Source: Rhodocyclaceae bacterium (lineage in GTDB: Bacteria > Pseudomonadota > Gammaproteobacteria > Burkholderiales > Rhodocyclaceae). From it: a stretch of 32,821 bases of DNA. A model generated the notes under the pieces. The model had not been told where the DNA came from, made no database searches, and worked only from the letters and a program-made list of their open reading frames with translations. Shown one piece after another: positions 15,569 to 23,609 of this stretch. Location: positions 1-32,821 of the forward strand of contig JAUXWU010000061.1 in the NCBI GenBank assembly GCA_030680085.1, read 5' to 3'. Each line of letters starts with the position of its first letter. Positions within the stretch are counted from its first letter, which is position 1. A program made the translations under genes and the position numbers.

Positions 15569-16933
15569 ATGAAACTCCTTTCCTACTTTCGTGGCGAGGC
15601 GTTCCTGCGGGGCGTGCACCCGCCGTCCTGCAAGCTGACGGCGAGCACGCGGATTCGTCGCCTGCCGTTCGCCCCGCGAGTGACGGTGCCGCTGTCGCAG
15701 CATATCGGCAAGTCGCCGCATCCCGTCGTTCGGGTGGGGCAGGAGGTAGTGCGCGGTGAACCGATCGCGAAATGCGACGACTGGCTGTCGGTGCCGCACC
15801 ATGCGCCGGTGACCGGCGTGGTCGAATTCATCGGCCTGCGGCCCGGTGTGCGCGGGCCATGGATCGAGTCGATCGTCATTCGCGCCCATCCGGGTGCGTC
15901 GCAGGAAGATTTGTGGGGCCGGCCGCGCGACCTGGCCGACGCCACGGGCGGCGACATCCTGCAGGCGATCTGGGACAGCGGCATGGTCGGTCTGGGCGGC
16001 GCGGCCTTTCCGACCCACGCCAAGCTGACGGTGCCCAAGCAGGCGCATGTGCATACGCTGGTGGTGAATGGCTGCGAGTGCGAGCCTTACCTGACCTGCG
16101 ACCATCGCGTGATGGTGGAACAGGCCGACGCGCTGGTTACCGGCATTCGCTATGCTATGCGGGCGACTGGTGCGGTGCGCGCAATCGTCGGCATCGAGGA
16201 CAATAAACCGGACGCCGCCGTCGCGATTCGTGAAGCCGTCGCGCGTAGCGGCGGAATTACGGAGGGGGAGATTTACGCCGAACTGGTGCCGACCAAGTAT
16301 CCGCAGGGCTCGGAGAAGATGCTGGTCATGGCGCTGTTTGGCGTGGAAATACCGGCGGGAGATTTGCCGGTGTCATTGGGGATGGTGGTGAACAACGTCG
16401 GCACGCTGGCGGCGCTGGGCAAGTTGCTGCCGGCGGGGCGCGGGCTGACCGAGCGGGTTGTCACCATCACCGGCCCCGGCGTCGCCAAACCGGGCGACTA
16501 CATCGTGCCGCTGGGCACGCCCTTGCGTTTTGTGCTCGATTACGCCGGTGCGCCCGGAGCGCAATCGCGGCAGGTGATTCTCGGCGGGCCGATGATGGGG
16601 CAGGCCGCCGCTTCGCTCGACGTGCCGATCACCAAGGGCATGTCCGGCGTGCTGGTGATGCAGGGCGACGAACTGGCCTGGCGCGAAAACCAGAAAACCT
16701 ACCCCTGCATCAAGTGCGCCGAGTGCGTCGAATCCTGCCCGATGGGCCTCAATCCCGCGCACTTGGGCATGCTGGCCGCGAAGCGAGAGTACGACCTGAT
16801 GGGCTCGCGCTATCATCTCGGCGAATGCTTCGAGTGCGGCTGTTGCTCGTATGTGTGCCCGTCCAACATTCCGCTGGTGCAGCAGTTCCGCATCGCCAAG
16901 CAGATTCTGCGCGAGAAGGCCATCTCGAAATGA
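15569..16933 (+). CDS. rnfC: Rnf complex NADH-side subunit RnfC
   Basis: 454 residues. RnfC is the peripheral subunit that binds FMN and NADH and carries two 4Fe-4S clusters. Seen: GLGGAAFPTHAKL (nucleotide/FMN-binding loop), NGCECEPYLTCDHRVM, the LGGPMMGQ segment, then CIKCAECVESCPMGL and CFECGCCSYVCPSNI near the end. The N-terminal GVHPPSCK is typical. It follows nifJ by nine bases and overlaps rnfD by four (ATGA), indicating coupled translation. The length is like that of clostridial RnfC; the long C-terminal repeats of enterobacterial RnfC are absent. Confidence 0.95.
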   Translation: MKLLSYFRGEAFLRGVHPPSCKLTASTRIRRLPFAPRVTVPLSQHIGKSPHPVVRVGQEVVRGEPIAKCDDWLSVPHHAPVTGVVEFIGLRPGVRGPWIESIVIRAHPGASQEDLWGRPRDLADATGGDILQAIWDSGMVGLGGAAFPTHAKLTVPKQAHVHTLVVNGCECEPYLTCDHRVMVEQADALVTGIRYAMRATGAVRAIVGIEDNKPDAAVAIREAVARSGGITEGEIYAELVPTKYPQGSEKMLVMALFGVEIPAGDLPVSLGMVVNNVGTLAALGKLLPAGRGLTERVVTITGPGVAKPGDYIVPLGTPLRFVLDYAGAPGAQSRQVILGGPMMGQAAASLDVPITKGMSGVLVMQGDELAWRENQKTYPCIKCAECVESCPMGLNPAHLGMLAAKREYDLMGSRYHLGECFECGCCSYVCPSNIPLVQQFRIAKQILREKAISK

Positions 16934-18090
16934 CGATTGAAATAAGATCCGCCCCGCACATCAAGGGCACGCGCACTGTCGAGCAGATCATGCGCCATGT
17001 CGTCTGGTCGCTCATGCCGATCTGCGCGTTCTTTGTTTTTCAGTACGGGCTGTCGGCGTTGCTCTCGTTGCTCGTGGTCACCGTGAGCTGCCTGCTCACC
17101 GAACGGTTTTTCGTCCGCCAGGGCGGCCAGTCGGGCGACATCGGCGACTTTTCCGCCATCATCACCGGGCTCTTGCTGGCGCTTTCCCTGCCGCCCGGCT
17201 TCCCGTTGTGGATGGGCGCGGTCGCCGGCATCGTCGCCATTGCGCTGGGCAAGGCACTGTTCGGCGGCATCGGCTTCAACGTCTTCAATCCGGCGCTGAT
17301 CGGCCGCGCCTTTGTGCAGGCGGCTTTCCCGCAGGCGATCGCCACCTATACGCCATCCTTCATGCCGGGCCGGTTTTACGAGTTCATTCCCTCGTCGATG
17401 ACTATTCCGCTGATGCAGCCGGTCAGTGTTGTGGAATGGCTGAAGGACAGGCAATTCGATGCGCTGGCCGGCGCGACGCCGCTGGCGAAATGGAAATTCG
17501 AGGGCGTGCTCGCCAATGCCGACGATCTGCTGACCTCCCTGTCCGGCCACATGGCGGTGGGGCCGTCGCCCGTGCTGATCCTCGTCTGCGGCGCCTATCT
17601 GGCCTTTCGCCGCTTCCTCGACTGGCGCATTCCGGCGGCGATTCTCGGCAGCGCCGGCCTGACCGCGTGGATGCTGTTCGCGCTCAACGACGTGCGCTTC
17701 CCCAATCCCTTCTTCATGCTGTTCTCCGGCGGCCTGATCCTCGGCGCGGTGTATATGGCGACCGACATGGCGACCTCGCCGGTGACGCCCAAGGGCATGT
17801 GGTTGTATGGCGCGTTGATCGGCCTGCTGACCGTGATCATCCGTTATTACAGCGGCCTGCCGGAAGGCGTCATGTATGCCATTTTGCTGGCCAATGCCGC
17901 CACGCCGCTGATCGAAAAGATCACCCAGCCGACACCCTTCGGCAAAGGCGTCCTGAGCAACCTCGGCCGCCAGAAGAAAGGCGCGTCCTATCCCCTGCAT
18001 TCCGGCTACATCTCGCGCGAAGACGCCGGCGCGGTAACGCCGAAGAAGCGCTTCCTGTTCAACAAACCCAAGCATCCGCCCAAAGAATGA
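16930..18090 (+). CDS. rnfD: Rnf complex membrane subunit RnfD
   Basis: 386 residues with about ten hydrophobic segments. RnfD is an integral subunit of the ion-translocating core and holds a covalently bound FMN on a threonine; the LAGATPLAKW motif supplies that threonine. The ATG at 16930 overlaps the rnfC stop codon, and the first residues MTIEIRSAPHIKGTRTVEQI match the family start, so the longer open frame back to 16714 is not used. It ends with a polar tail rich in Lys and Pro. It overlaps rnfG by four bases. Confidence 0.95.
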   Translation: MTIEIRSAPHIKGTRTVEQIMRHVVWSLMPICAFFVFQYGLSALLSLLVVTVSCLLTERFFVRQGGQSGDIGDFSAIITGLLLALSLPPGFPLWMGAVAGIVAIALGKALFGGIGFNVFNPALIGRAFVQAAFPQAIATYTPSFMPGRFYEFIPSSMTIPLMQPVSVVEWLKDRQFDALAGATPLAKWKFEGVLANADDLLTSLSGHMAVGPSPVLILVCGAYLAFRRFLDWRIPAAILGSAGLTAWMLFALNDVRFPNPFFMLFSGGLILGAVYMATDMATSPVTPKGMWLYGALIGLLTVIIRYYSGLPEGVMYAILLANAATPLIEKITQPTPFGKGVLSNLGRQKKGASYPLHSGYISREDAGAVTPKKRFLFNKPKHPPKE

Positions 18091-18788
18091 CCCCCAGCGC
18101 AGCGATCCTTCCGCAAACAACGTCCGCCGTGGCGATGATTCGCACGCTCGGGCTAATTGCCGCCCTCTGCGGCTTCATCATCGTTTCCGCCTATCAGGGC
18201 ACCTACGACGCGGTGCAGGAGAACAAGCGCATCGCCGTCGAGCGCGCGGTGTTCAAGGTGATGCCGACCGCCAGGTCCATCGTCGAATACGTCGCTTCGC
18301 CCGCCGGAGCGGTTGTAAAAGTCGGCGCTGGCGATACGGCGAAAAGCGCGGCGCCGTTGGGCGGCATCAAGTTTTACGCGGGCTACGACGCCACCGGCAA
18401 GCTGGCGGGCATTGCCGCCGAGGGCGTCGCCAAGGGCTATTCCGACAACGTGCGCATCCTGTTCGCCTACGATCCGGCGAGCGCCACCATCACTGGATTC
18501 GGTTTGGTCGCGATGCGTGAAACACCCGGCATCGGTGACAAGATTCTGGTGGACAAGAACTTTCTGGCGAACTTCCCCCTTGAGGCGAAGCTGACCGGTG
18601 ATTTGAAGAAACTCGCCCAGGCCATTGTCACCGTCAAGCACGGCAGCAAGACCCACCCGTGGGAAATCGACGCCATTACCGGCGCGACGATCACCTCGCG
18701 CGCCGTCGGCCGCGCGATCAACGACGCGGCGCAAATGCTGTTGCCGCGCATCGTTCCGCAACTCTCCGAGCTTAAGGAAAAGCCATGA
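18087..18788 (+). CDS. rnfG: Rnf complex subunit RnfG (covalent flavoprotein)
   Basis: 233 residues: one N-terminal membrane segment (about 16-36) and a large periplasmic-side domain. FMN is carried covalently on the threonine of the ITGATITSRAV motif near the end, matching the S/TGAT consensus modified by ApbE. The frame is open upstream within rnfD, but the ATG at 18087 (overlapping the rnfD stop) gives the normal family start. Residues 78-85 (KVGAGDTA) are encoded by a copy of the dispersed 24-bp repeat, in a region that is variable between RnfG proteins. It overlaps rnfE by four bases. No apbE gene is in the window. Confidence 0.93.
   Translation: MTPSAAILPQTTSAVAMIRTLGLIAALCGFIIVSAYQGTYDAVQENKRIAVERAVFKVMPTARSIVEYVASPAGAVVKVGAGDTAKSAAPLGGIKFYAGYDATGKLAGIAAEGVAKGYSDNVRILFAYDPASATITGFGLVAMRETPGIGDKILVDKNFLANFPLEAKLTGDLKKLAQAIVTVKHGSKTHPWEIDAITGATITSRAVGRAINDAAQMLLPRIVPQLSELKEKP
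18317..18340 (-). repeat. 24-bp dispersed repeat, copy 8 (in rnfG)
   Basis: Reverse-complement orientation, AAAAGTCGGCGCTGG followed by CGATACGGC. It reads KVGAGDTA in rnfG. Confidence 0.8.
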
Positions 18789-19432
18789 ACGCCTCGACGA
18801 CCGAACGCTGGGACGAATTCATGGAAGGCATCTGGCGCCAGAACCCGCTGTTCGTCATGGTGCTGGGCCTGTGTCCCGCGCTGGCGGTCACCGTGTCGGC
18901 GGTGAATGCCTTGTCAATGGGCCTGGCCACCACCTTTGTGCTGACCTGTTCCTGCGTGCTGGTGTCCTTGCTGCGCAAGCTGATTCCCAAGGAAGTGCGC
19001 ATCGCCACCTACATCGTCATCATCGCCACCTTCGTTACCGTGGTCGATTACCTGATCCAGGCAATCAGCCTCGCGCTCTACGATGCGCTCGGTGCCTTCA
19101 TTCAGTTGATTGTCGTGAACTGCATCATCCTTGGTCGCGCCGAGGCGCATGCCTCGAAGAATCCCTTGCTGCCGACGCTGATCAATGCCCTTGGCATGAG
19201 CGCCGGCTTTACCCTCGGCCTGTTTGCGCTGGGCAGCGTGCGCGAGATTCTTGGCGCCGGCGCCTTCTTCGGCGTCTCGCTGTTCGGGCCGGACTTTCAG
19301 CCCTGGGTGGTGATGGTGCTGCCGCCCGGCGGCTTCTTCGTGCTTGGCGCCTGGCTCTTGATCTTCGCCGCCATTGCGCGACGCAAGCAGAAGAAACTCG
19401 CGGAGCAGGGGGTGGGTGGGCAAAATGCATGA
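18785..19432 (+). CDS. rnfE: Rnf complex membrane subunit RnfE
   Basis: 215 residues, six hydrophobic segments, the usual RnfE/NqrD size. RnfE and RnfA form an inverted pair in the membrane that holds an iron-sulfur centre. Family motifs seen: NPLFVMVLGLCPALAVT near the start with the conserved Cys, and VVNCIILGRAEAHASKN with a second Cys in the middle of the protein. The ATG overlaps the rnfG stop codon, and the end overlaps rnfA by eight bases. The order rnfC-D-G-E-A matches clostridial operons. Confidence 0.95.
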   Translation: MNASTTERWDEFMEGIWRQNPLFVMVLGLCPALAVTVSAVNALSMGLATTFVLTCSCVLVSLLRKLIPKEVRIATYIVIIATFVTVVDYLIQAISLALYDALGAFIQLIVVNCIILGRAEAHASKNPLLPTLINALGMSAGFTLGLFALGSVREILGAGAFFGVSLFGPDFQPWVVMVLPPGGFFVLGAWLLIFAAIARRKQKKLAEQGVGGQNA

Positions 19433-20003
19433 AACCGCCGCCCAGATCTTCATCAACGCCTTCCTCGCCAACAACTTCGTGCTGGCGATGTTCCTTGGCC
19501 TGTGTCCGTTTATCGGCGTGTCGGGCAAGCTGGAAACCGCCGTGCCGATGGGCGTTGCGTCCACCTTCGTGATGCTGGTCGCCTCGTTGTGCGCCTTCGG
19601 CATCAACATCCTGCTGGCGCATTTGGACCTGGAGTTCCTGCGACTGATCGCCTACATCGTCATCATCGCCTCGACGGTGCAACTCGTCGAGATGGTGCTG
19701 AAGAAATACAGTCCGAGCCTGTTCCGCGCGCTCGGCATCTATCTGCCGCTGATCACCACCAACTGCGCGGTGCTCGGCGTGGCGCTGTTCCAGACCGCGC
19801 GCGACTACGATTTCATCCAGTCGATCACCTTCGCCATTGGCGCCGGCGCGGGTTTCACGCTGGCCCTCGTGCTGATGGCCAGCGTGCGCGAGCGCCTGCA
19901 ACTGTCCGACGTACCTGCCGTTGCGCAGGGCACGGCCCTGTCGCTGATGCTGGCCGGCATCCTGTCGCTGGCCTTCATGGGTTTTGCCGGGTTGGGTGGA
20001 TGA
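19425..20003 (+). CDS. rnfA: Rnf complex membrane subunit RnfA
   Basis: 192 residues with six hydrophobic segments. It is the partner of RnfE in the membrane core; NFVLAMFLGLCPFIGVSGKL and ITTNCAVLGVALF carry the two conserved Cys positions expected to bind the intramembrane Fe-S centre. The start at 19425 lies inside the end of rnfE; an earlier frame from 19374 is only read-through. It overlaps the next small gene by four bases (ATGA at 20000-20003), so that gene is very likely translated with it. Confidence 0.95.
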   Translation: MHETAAQIFINAFLANNFVLAMFLGLCPFIGVSGKLETAVPMGVASTFVMLVASLCAFGINILLAHLDLEFLRLIAYIVIIASTVQLVEMVLKKYSPSLFRALGIYLPLITTNCAVLGVALFQTARDYDFIQSITFAIGAGAGFTLALVLMASVRERLQLSDVPAVAQGTALSLMLAGILSLAFMGFAGLGG

Positions 20004-20185
20004 CCGTTTATTTCGTGACCATCGCGCTGATCTTTGCGCTGCTGCTTGCGGGTATCGGCGTGGATCGGCTGTATCGCGCGTTTGCCGCGCGCAACCCGCA
20101 GTTGGGGCCGTTTCGCAAGAGCGAAGGGTGCGGATGCTGTTCGGGCGGTAGCGGCTGCGGTGACGACGCAGCTTGTTCGCGCTGA
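20000..20185 (+). CDS. tiny Cys-rich membrane protein, NqrM-like candidate Rnf maturation factor
   Basis: 61 residues: an N-terminal membrane helix (FVTIALIFALLLAGIGV) and a short tail ending in EGCGCCSGGSGCGDDAAC with six cysteines. Size and layout resemble NqrM, the small protein needed to insert iron into the membrane centre of Na-NQR, whose subunits NqrD/NqrE are homologous to RnfE/RnfA. It overlaps the rnfA stop by four bases and is last in the operon. The function is inferred from layout and position; the Cys pattern differs in detail from NqrM. Confidence 0.7.
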   Translation: MTVYFVTIALIFALLLAGIGVDRLYRAFAARNPQLGPFRKSEGCGCCSGGSGCGDDAACSR

Positions 20186-20194
20186 CGCAGGGCC

Positions 20195-21457
20195 CTAGTG
20201 CCTAACGTCCTCTAGCTGGCTGACAGCGTCGTGTTGCCGCTGGTTGGCTTCGTGGTGGCGCTTGATCAGCAGCATGATAGCGGCGACAAACAGGCCGAAC
20301 ATGGCGATCACCCAGTAGATGTGCACGCCGACCATGATCAGTACCGAGTAGGTGATCGTCATGACCAGGATGGCAATGTTTTCATTGAAATTCTGTACGG
20401 CGATGGAATGACCGGCGCCCATCAGGATGTGGCCGCGGTGCTGGAGCAGGGCGTTCATCGGCACGACGAAGAAGCCCGACAGCATGCCGATCAGCACCAT
20501 CAGCGCCATGGCGACCCAGGTGTCGCGGACGACGACCATCGCCAGGACGATGATGCCCATGGCAATGCCGAGCGGGATGACGCGCACGGCCTTGCGCAGG
20601 GTGATCAGGCGCGCCGCCAGTACCGCGCCGATGGCGATGCCGACGGCGACGACGCCTTGCAGCATGCTGGCCTTGGACAGGTCGAGGTTGAGCGCCACCT
20701 TCGACCATTCGATGACGATGAACTGCAAGGTGGCGCCTGCGCCCCAGAACAGGGTGGTCACCGCCAGCGAAATCTGGCCGAGCTTGTCGCGCCACAAGAG
20801 TTGCACGCAGTGCTTGAACTCGTGGAACAGATAGATCGGGTTCTTCTTGAGCGGCTTGTGGTCGACGCCGGTATCGGGCACATACAGATTGAAGAAGGCG
20901 GCCACCAAATACAGTCCGCCAATGATCAGGAGACTCATCTCGGCTACGCTGTCGATGCCGGTGTCGAGCACCGGAAAATCGAAGGAGAGCAGGTTCTGGG
21001 CGATGGTCGGATTGATCATCAGGCCCCCCAGCACCACGCCCAGCACGACCGCCCCCACCGTCAGTCCCTCGATCCAGCCATTGGCGACGACCAGCAGGCG
21101 GTGCGGCAGATATTCGGTGAGGATGCCGTATTTGGCGGGCGAATAAGCGGCGGCGCCGAGGCCGACCACCGCGTAGGCCAGCAGCGGATGCAAATCGAAG
21201 AACATCAGCGAACAGCCGAAAATCTTGATGCCGTTGCTGATGAACATGACGCGCCACTTCGGCATCGAGTCGGCGAAGGCGCCAACAAAGGCAGCCAGCG
21301 CCACATAGGAAATGGTGAAGAAGGTCTTGAGCAGCGGTTCATATTCCGCCGGCGACTGCAGGTCGCGCAGGATGGCGATGGCCACAATCAGCAGCGCGTT
21401 GTCGGCGAGCGCGGAAAAAAACTGCGCCGCCGTGATGATGTAGAACCCGGGTTTCAT
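20195..21457 (-). CDS. lplT: LplT-type lysophospholipid transporter (MFS)
   Basis: 420 residues, about 12 hydrophobic segments, major facilitator superfamily. LplT flips lysophospholipids to the inner leaflet, where they are re-acylated. The N-terminal FYIITAAQFFSALADNALLI and the segment AAYSPAKYGILTEYLPHRLLVVANGWIEG (given here only as landmarks YSPAKYGILTEYLP and ANGWIEG) are characteristic of this family. Often an acyltransferase (aas) is fused or adjacent; none is present here. It converges on the rnf operon with only nine bases between the stop codons and no clear terminator. The start is divergent from the LysR gene. Confidence 0.85.
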   Translation of the reverse strand: MKPGFYIITAAQFFSALADNALLIVAIAILRDLQSPAEYEPLLKTFFTISYVALAAFVGAFADSMPKWRVMFISNGIKIFGCSLMFFDLHPLLAYAVVGLGAAAYSPAKYGILTEYLPHRLLVVANGWIEGLTVGAVVLGVVLGGLMINPTIAQNLLSFDFPVLDTGIDSVAEMSLLIIGGLYLVAAFFNLYVPDTGVDHKPLKKNPIYLFHEFKHCVQLLWRDKLGQISLAVTTLFWGAGATLQFIVIEWSKVALNLDLSKASMLQGVVAVGIAIGAVLAARLITLRKAVRVIPLGIAMGIIVLAMVVVRDTWVAMALMVLIGMLSGFFVVPMNALLQHRGHILMGAGHSIAVQNFNENIAILVMTITYSVLIMVGVHIYWVIAMFGLFVAAIMLLIKRHHEANQRQHDAVSQLEDVRH

Positions 21458-21620
21458 GGCCGGCGGTTTATATCACGAAAGTCTGTCAGCGATATTTCGC
21501 CTGCGGGATCGGGGCAGCGCCACCCGTAGCGGGGGATTCATTGCATCAGGCTTTCTTATGCGTCAAATTTGTGTTCGAATGCCAGTCTTATACAAAACCA
21601 GAAAATGAAGGGGAGTACTT

Positions 21621-22526
21621 ATGGCTGATCGCAGGCTTCAGGTTTTTCACGCCGTCGCCAAACAGCTTTCGTTCACCAAGGCCGCCGAGGTGCTGTTCAT
21701 GACGCAGCCGGCGGTGACTTTCCAGATCAAACAGCTCGAAGAGCACTTCAATACACGCCTGTTCGATCGTGGTCACGGCCGCATTTCGCTCACCCCGGCG
21801 GGCGAACTGGTGCTGACCTATGCCGAGAAAATCCTCGGCCTCTCCGGTGAAATGGATGTGCGTCTCTCCGAGATGACCGGCGAGGTGGGCGGGTCATTGC
21901 TCGTGGGCGCCAGCACGACTATTGCCGAATTCCTGCTGCCGCGCATCCTCGGCGAATTCAAGGCTAAATTTCCGAATGTCAAGCCCTGCCTGGTGGTGGC
22001 CAACTCCGAAGCCATCGAAATGCGCGTCGCCGAACACACCATCGACATCGGCTTCATCGAGTCGCCATCGCACCAGCCCAACCTGCAAACCGAGGTTTGC
22101 TGCGAGGACGAACTGCAGATCATCTGCAGCCCGAAGTTTCCGCTGGCGCGCATGAAGGAAGTCACGCCGCAGCAACTGATCGAATATCCCTTTGTTTCGC
22201 GCGAACCCGGCTCGGGCACGCGCGAATTCACCGAAGTCTATCTGCAAAAAAATGGCGTCAATATCGACCACATGCAGCCGGTGATGGAACTGGGCAGCCC
22301 GCTCGCCTTGCTTGAAGTGGTCGAAACCGGCCTGGGCTACGCCATTGCTTCGCGCACCTCTGTGTTGAAGGCGCTGCGTCTGGGCGACCTGGTCTCGATT
22401 CCGCTCAAGCCGCGCCTGACGCGCCAGTTGTCGATGGTCTACCCGAAGGAAAAATTCCGCTCGCGGTTGGTGACGGCCTTCGTCGATTTTGCGACCGAGA
22501 AGCTCAAAGAGTGCAAGAGCAAATAG
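21621..22526 (+). CDS. LysR family transcriptional regulator
   Basis: 301 residues. The N-terminal winged helix-turn-helix reads LQVFHAVAKQLSFTKAAEVL then TQPAVTFQIKQLEEHFNTRLF, the classic LysR DNA-binding domain; a periplasmic-binding-protein-like effector domain follows (about 90-295). It resembles the CbbR/YeiE branch in its TQPAVTFQIKQLE helix, but the effector is unknown. GAAGGGGAG at 21606-21614 is a good ribosome-binding site. It is divergent from lplT (163-base gap) and eight bases from alr, so it may regulate lplT, its own operon or distant genes. Confidence 0.9.
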   Translation: MADRRLQVFHAVAKQLSFTKAAEVLFMTQPAVTFQIKQLEEHFNTRLFDRGHGRISLTPAGELVLTYAEKILGLSGEMDVRLSEMTGEVGGSLLVGASTTIAEFLLPRILGEFKAKFPNVKPCLVVANSEAIEMRVAEHTIDIGFIESPSHQPNLQTEVCCEDELQIICSPKFPLARMKEVTPQQLIEYPFVSREPGSGTREFTEVYLQKNGVNIDHMQPVMELGSPLALLEVVETGLGYAIASRTSVLKALRLGDLVSIPLKPRLTRQLSMVYPKEKFRSRLVTAFVDFATEKLKECKSK

Positions 22527-22533
22527 CCCGGGC

Positions 22534-23607
22534 ATGACGCGGCCGATTCGCGCCACGATTGACCTGGCCGCACTGCGGCATAACTTCGGCGTCGCCCGCC
22601 GCCATGCCGGACACGCCAAGCTTTGGGCAGTGGTCAAGGCCAATGCTTACGGCCACGGCCTGGAACGTGCCGTTGCCGCCCTCACCGACCTGACCGATGG
22701 TTTCGCGCTGATCGAGCTTGAACGCGCCGTGCAATTGCGCGCGGCCGGGCTCAAGCTGCCGATCCTGATGCTCGAAGGTTTTTACAGCGCTGATGAGTTG
22801 CCGCTGTTCATCGAACATCGCCTGACGCCGGTGCTGCACCGGATCGACCAGCTACAGACGCTGCAGGACGCTCGCTGGCCGGCCACGCTGCCGGTCTATC
22901 TCAAGCTCAATACCGGCATGCATCGGCTGGGCTTCAATGCCGCCGGGCTTGTCGCCGCCCGCGCCGCGCTGGCCGGCAAGGTGGACGACATTACCCTGAT
23001 GACGCACTTTGCCGACGCCGATGGCCTGCGCGGCGTCGATTGGCAGCTCGAACGCTTTGCCTTGATGACTGCCGACATGGATCTGCCCTGTTCGCTGGCG
23101 AATTCCGCTGCGTTGCTGCGTTTCCCCGACATGAAAAACGACTGGGCGCGTCCCGGCATCATGCTCTATGGCGGTTCGCCGTTTCCGCAGTTGATATCCG
23201 CCGCAGAACTGGATCTCCAGCCGGTGATGACCCTGCAAAGCGAGATCATCGCCGTGCAGACGCTGGCGGCCGGCGATAGTGTTGGCTATGGTTGCACCTT
23301 CACCGCCGATCGTCCGATGAAGATCGGCGTGGTCGCCTGCGGCTACGCCGACGGCTATCCGCGCCACGCGCCGACCGGCACGCCGGTATTGGTGAATGGC
23401 CTGCGCACGCGCACCCTCGGCCGCGTGTCGATGGACAAGCTCTGTGTCGACCTGACGGAACTCCCCGCAAAAGTCGGCGCTGGCGGGACGGCGACCATGT
23501 GGGGGAAAGGATTGCCCGCCGACGAAGTCGCCAGCGCCGCCGGCACCATCAGCTATGAATTGTTTTGCGCTCTCGCAGCGCGCGTACCGGTCGGCGAAAT
23601 TAACTGA
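22534..23607 (+). CDS. alr: alanine racemase
   Basis: 357 residues, a usual length. It interconverts L- and D-alanine with PLP, supplying D-Ala for peptidoglycan. The PLP lysine is Lys35 in WAVVKANAYGHG, and the second catalytic base is Tyr252 in SVGYGCTF. The TIM barrel is N-terminal and the beta domain C-terminal. The ATG at 22534 follows the LysR stop by seven bases; an earlier frame from 22489 lies inside the LysR gene. Residues 313-320 (KVGAGGTA) come from a copy of the 24-bp repeat, in the loop before MWGKGLPADEVA where homologues vary. radA follows after two bases. Confidence 0.95.
   Translation: MTRPIRATIDLAALRHNFGVARRHAGHAKLWAVVKANAYGHGLERAVAALTDLTDGFALIELERAVQLRAAGLKLPILMLEGFYSADELPLFIEHRLTPVLHRIDQLQTLQDARWPATLPVYLKLNTGMHRLGFNAAGLVAARAALAGKVDDITLMTHFADADGLRGVDWQLERFALMTADMDLPCSLANSAALLRFPDMKNDWARPGIMLYGGSPFPQLISAAELDLQPVMTLQSEIIAVQTLAAGDSVGYGCTFTADRPMKIGVVACGYADGYPRHAPTGTPVLVNGLRTRTLGRVSMDKLCVDLTELPAKVGAGGTATMWGKGLPADEVASAAGTISYELFCALAARVPVGEIN
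23469..23492 (-). repeat. 24-bp dispersed repeat, copy 9 (in alr)
   Basis: Reverse-complement orientation, AAAAGTCGGCGCTGG followed by CGGGACGGC. It reads KVGAGGTA in alr. Confidence 0.85.
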
Positions 23608-23609
23608 AC

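Noticed and set aside
9698-16105. A 2135-residue open frame on the minus strand
   Set aside because: It is antisense to rnfB, nifJ and rnfC, all with clear Fe-S and TPP motifs. The frame stays open because of GC-rich codon bias and its translation is His/Arg/Gln-rich with no domain.
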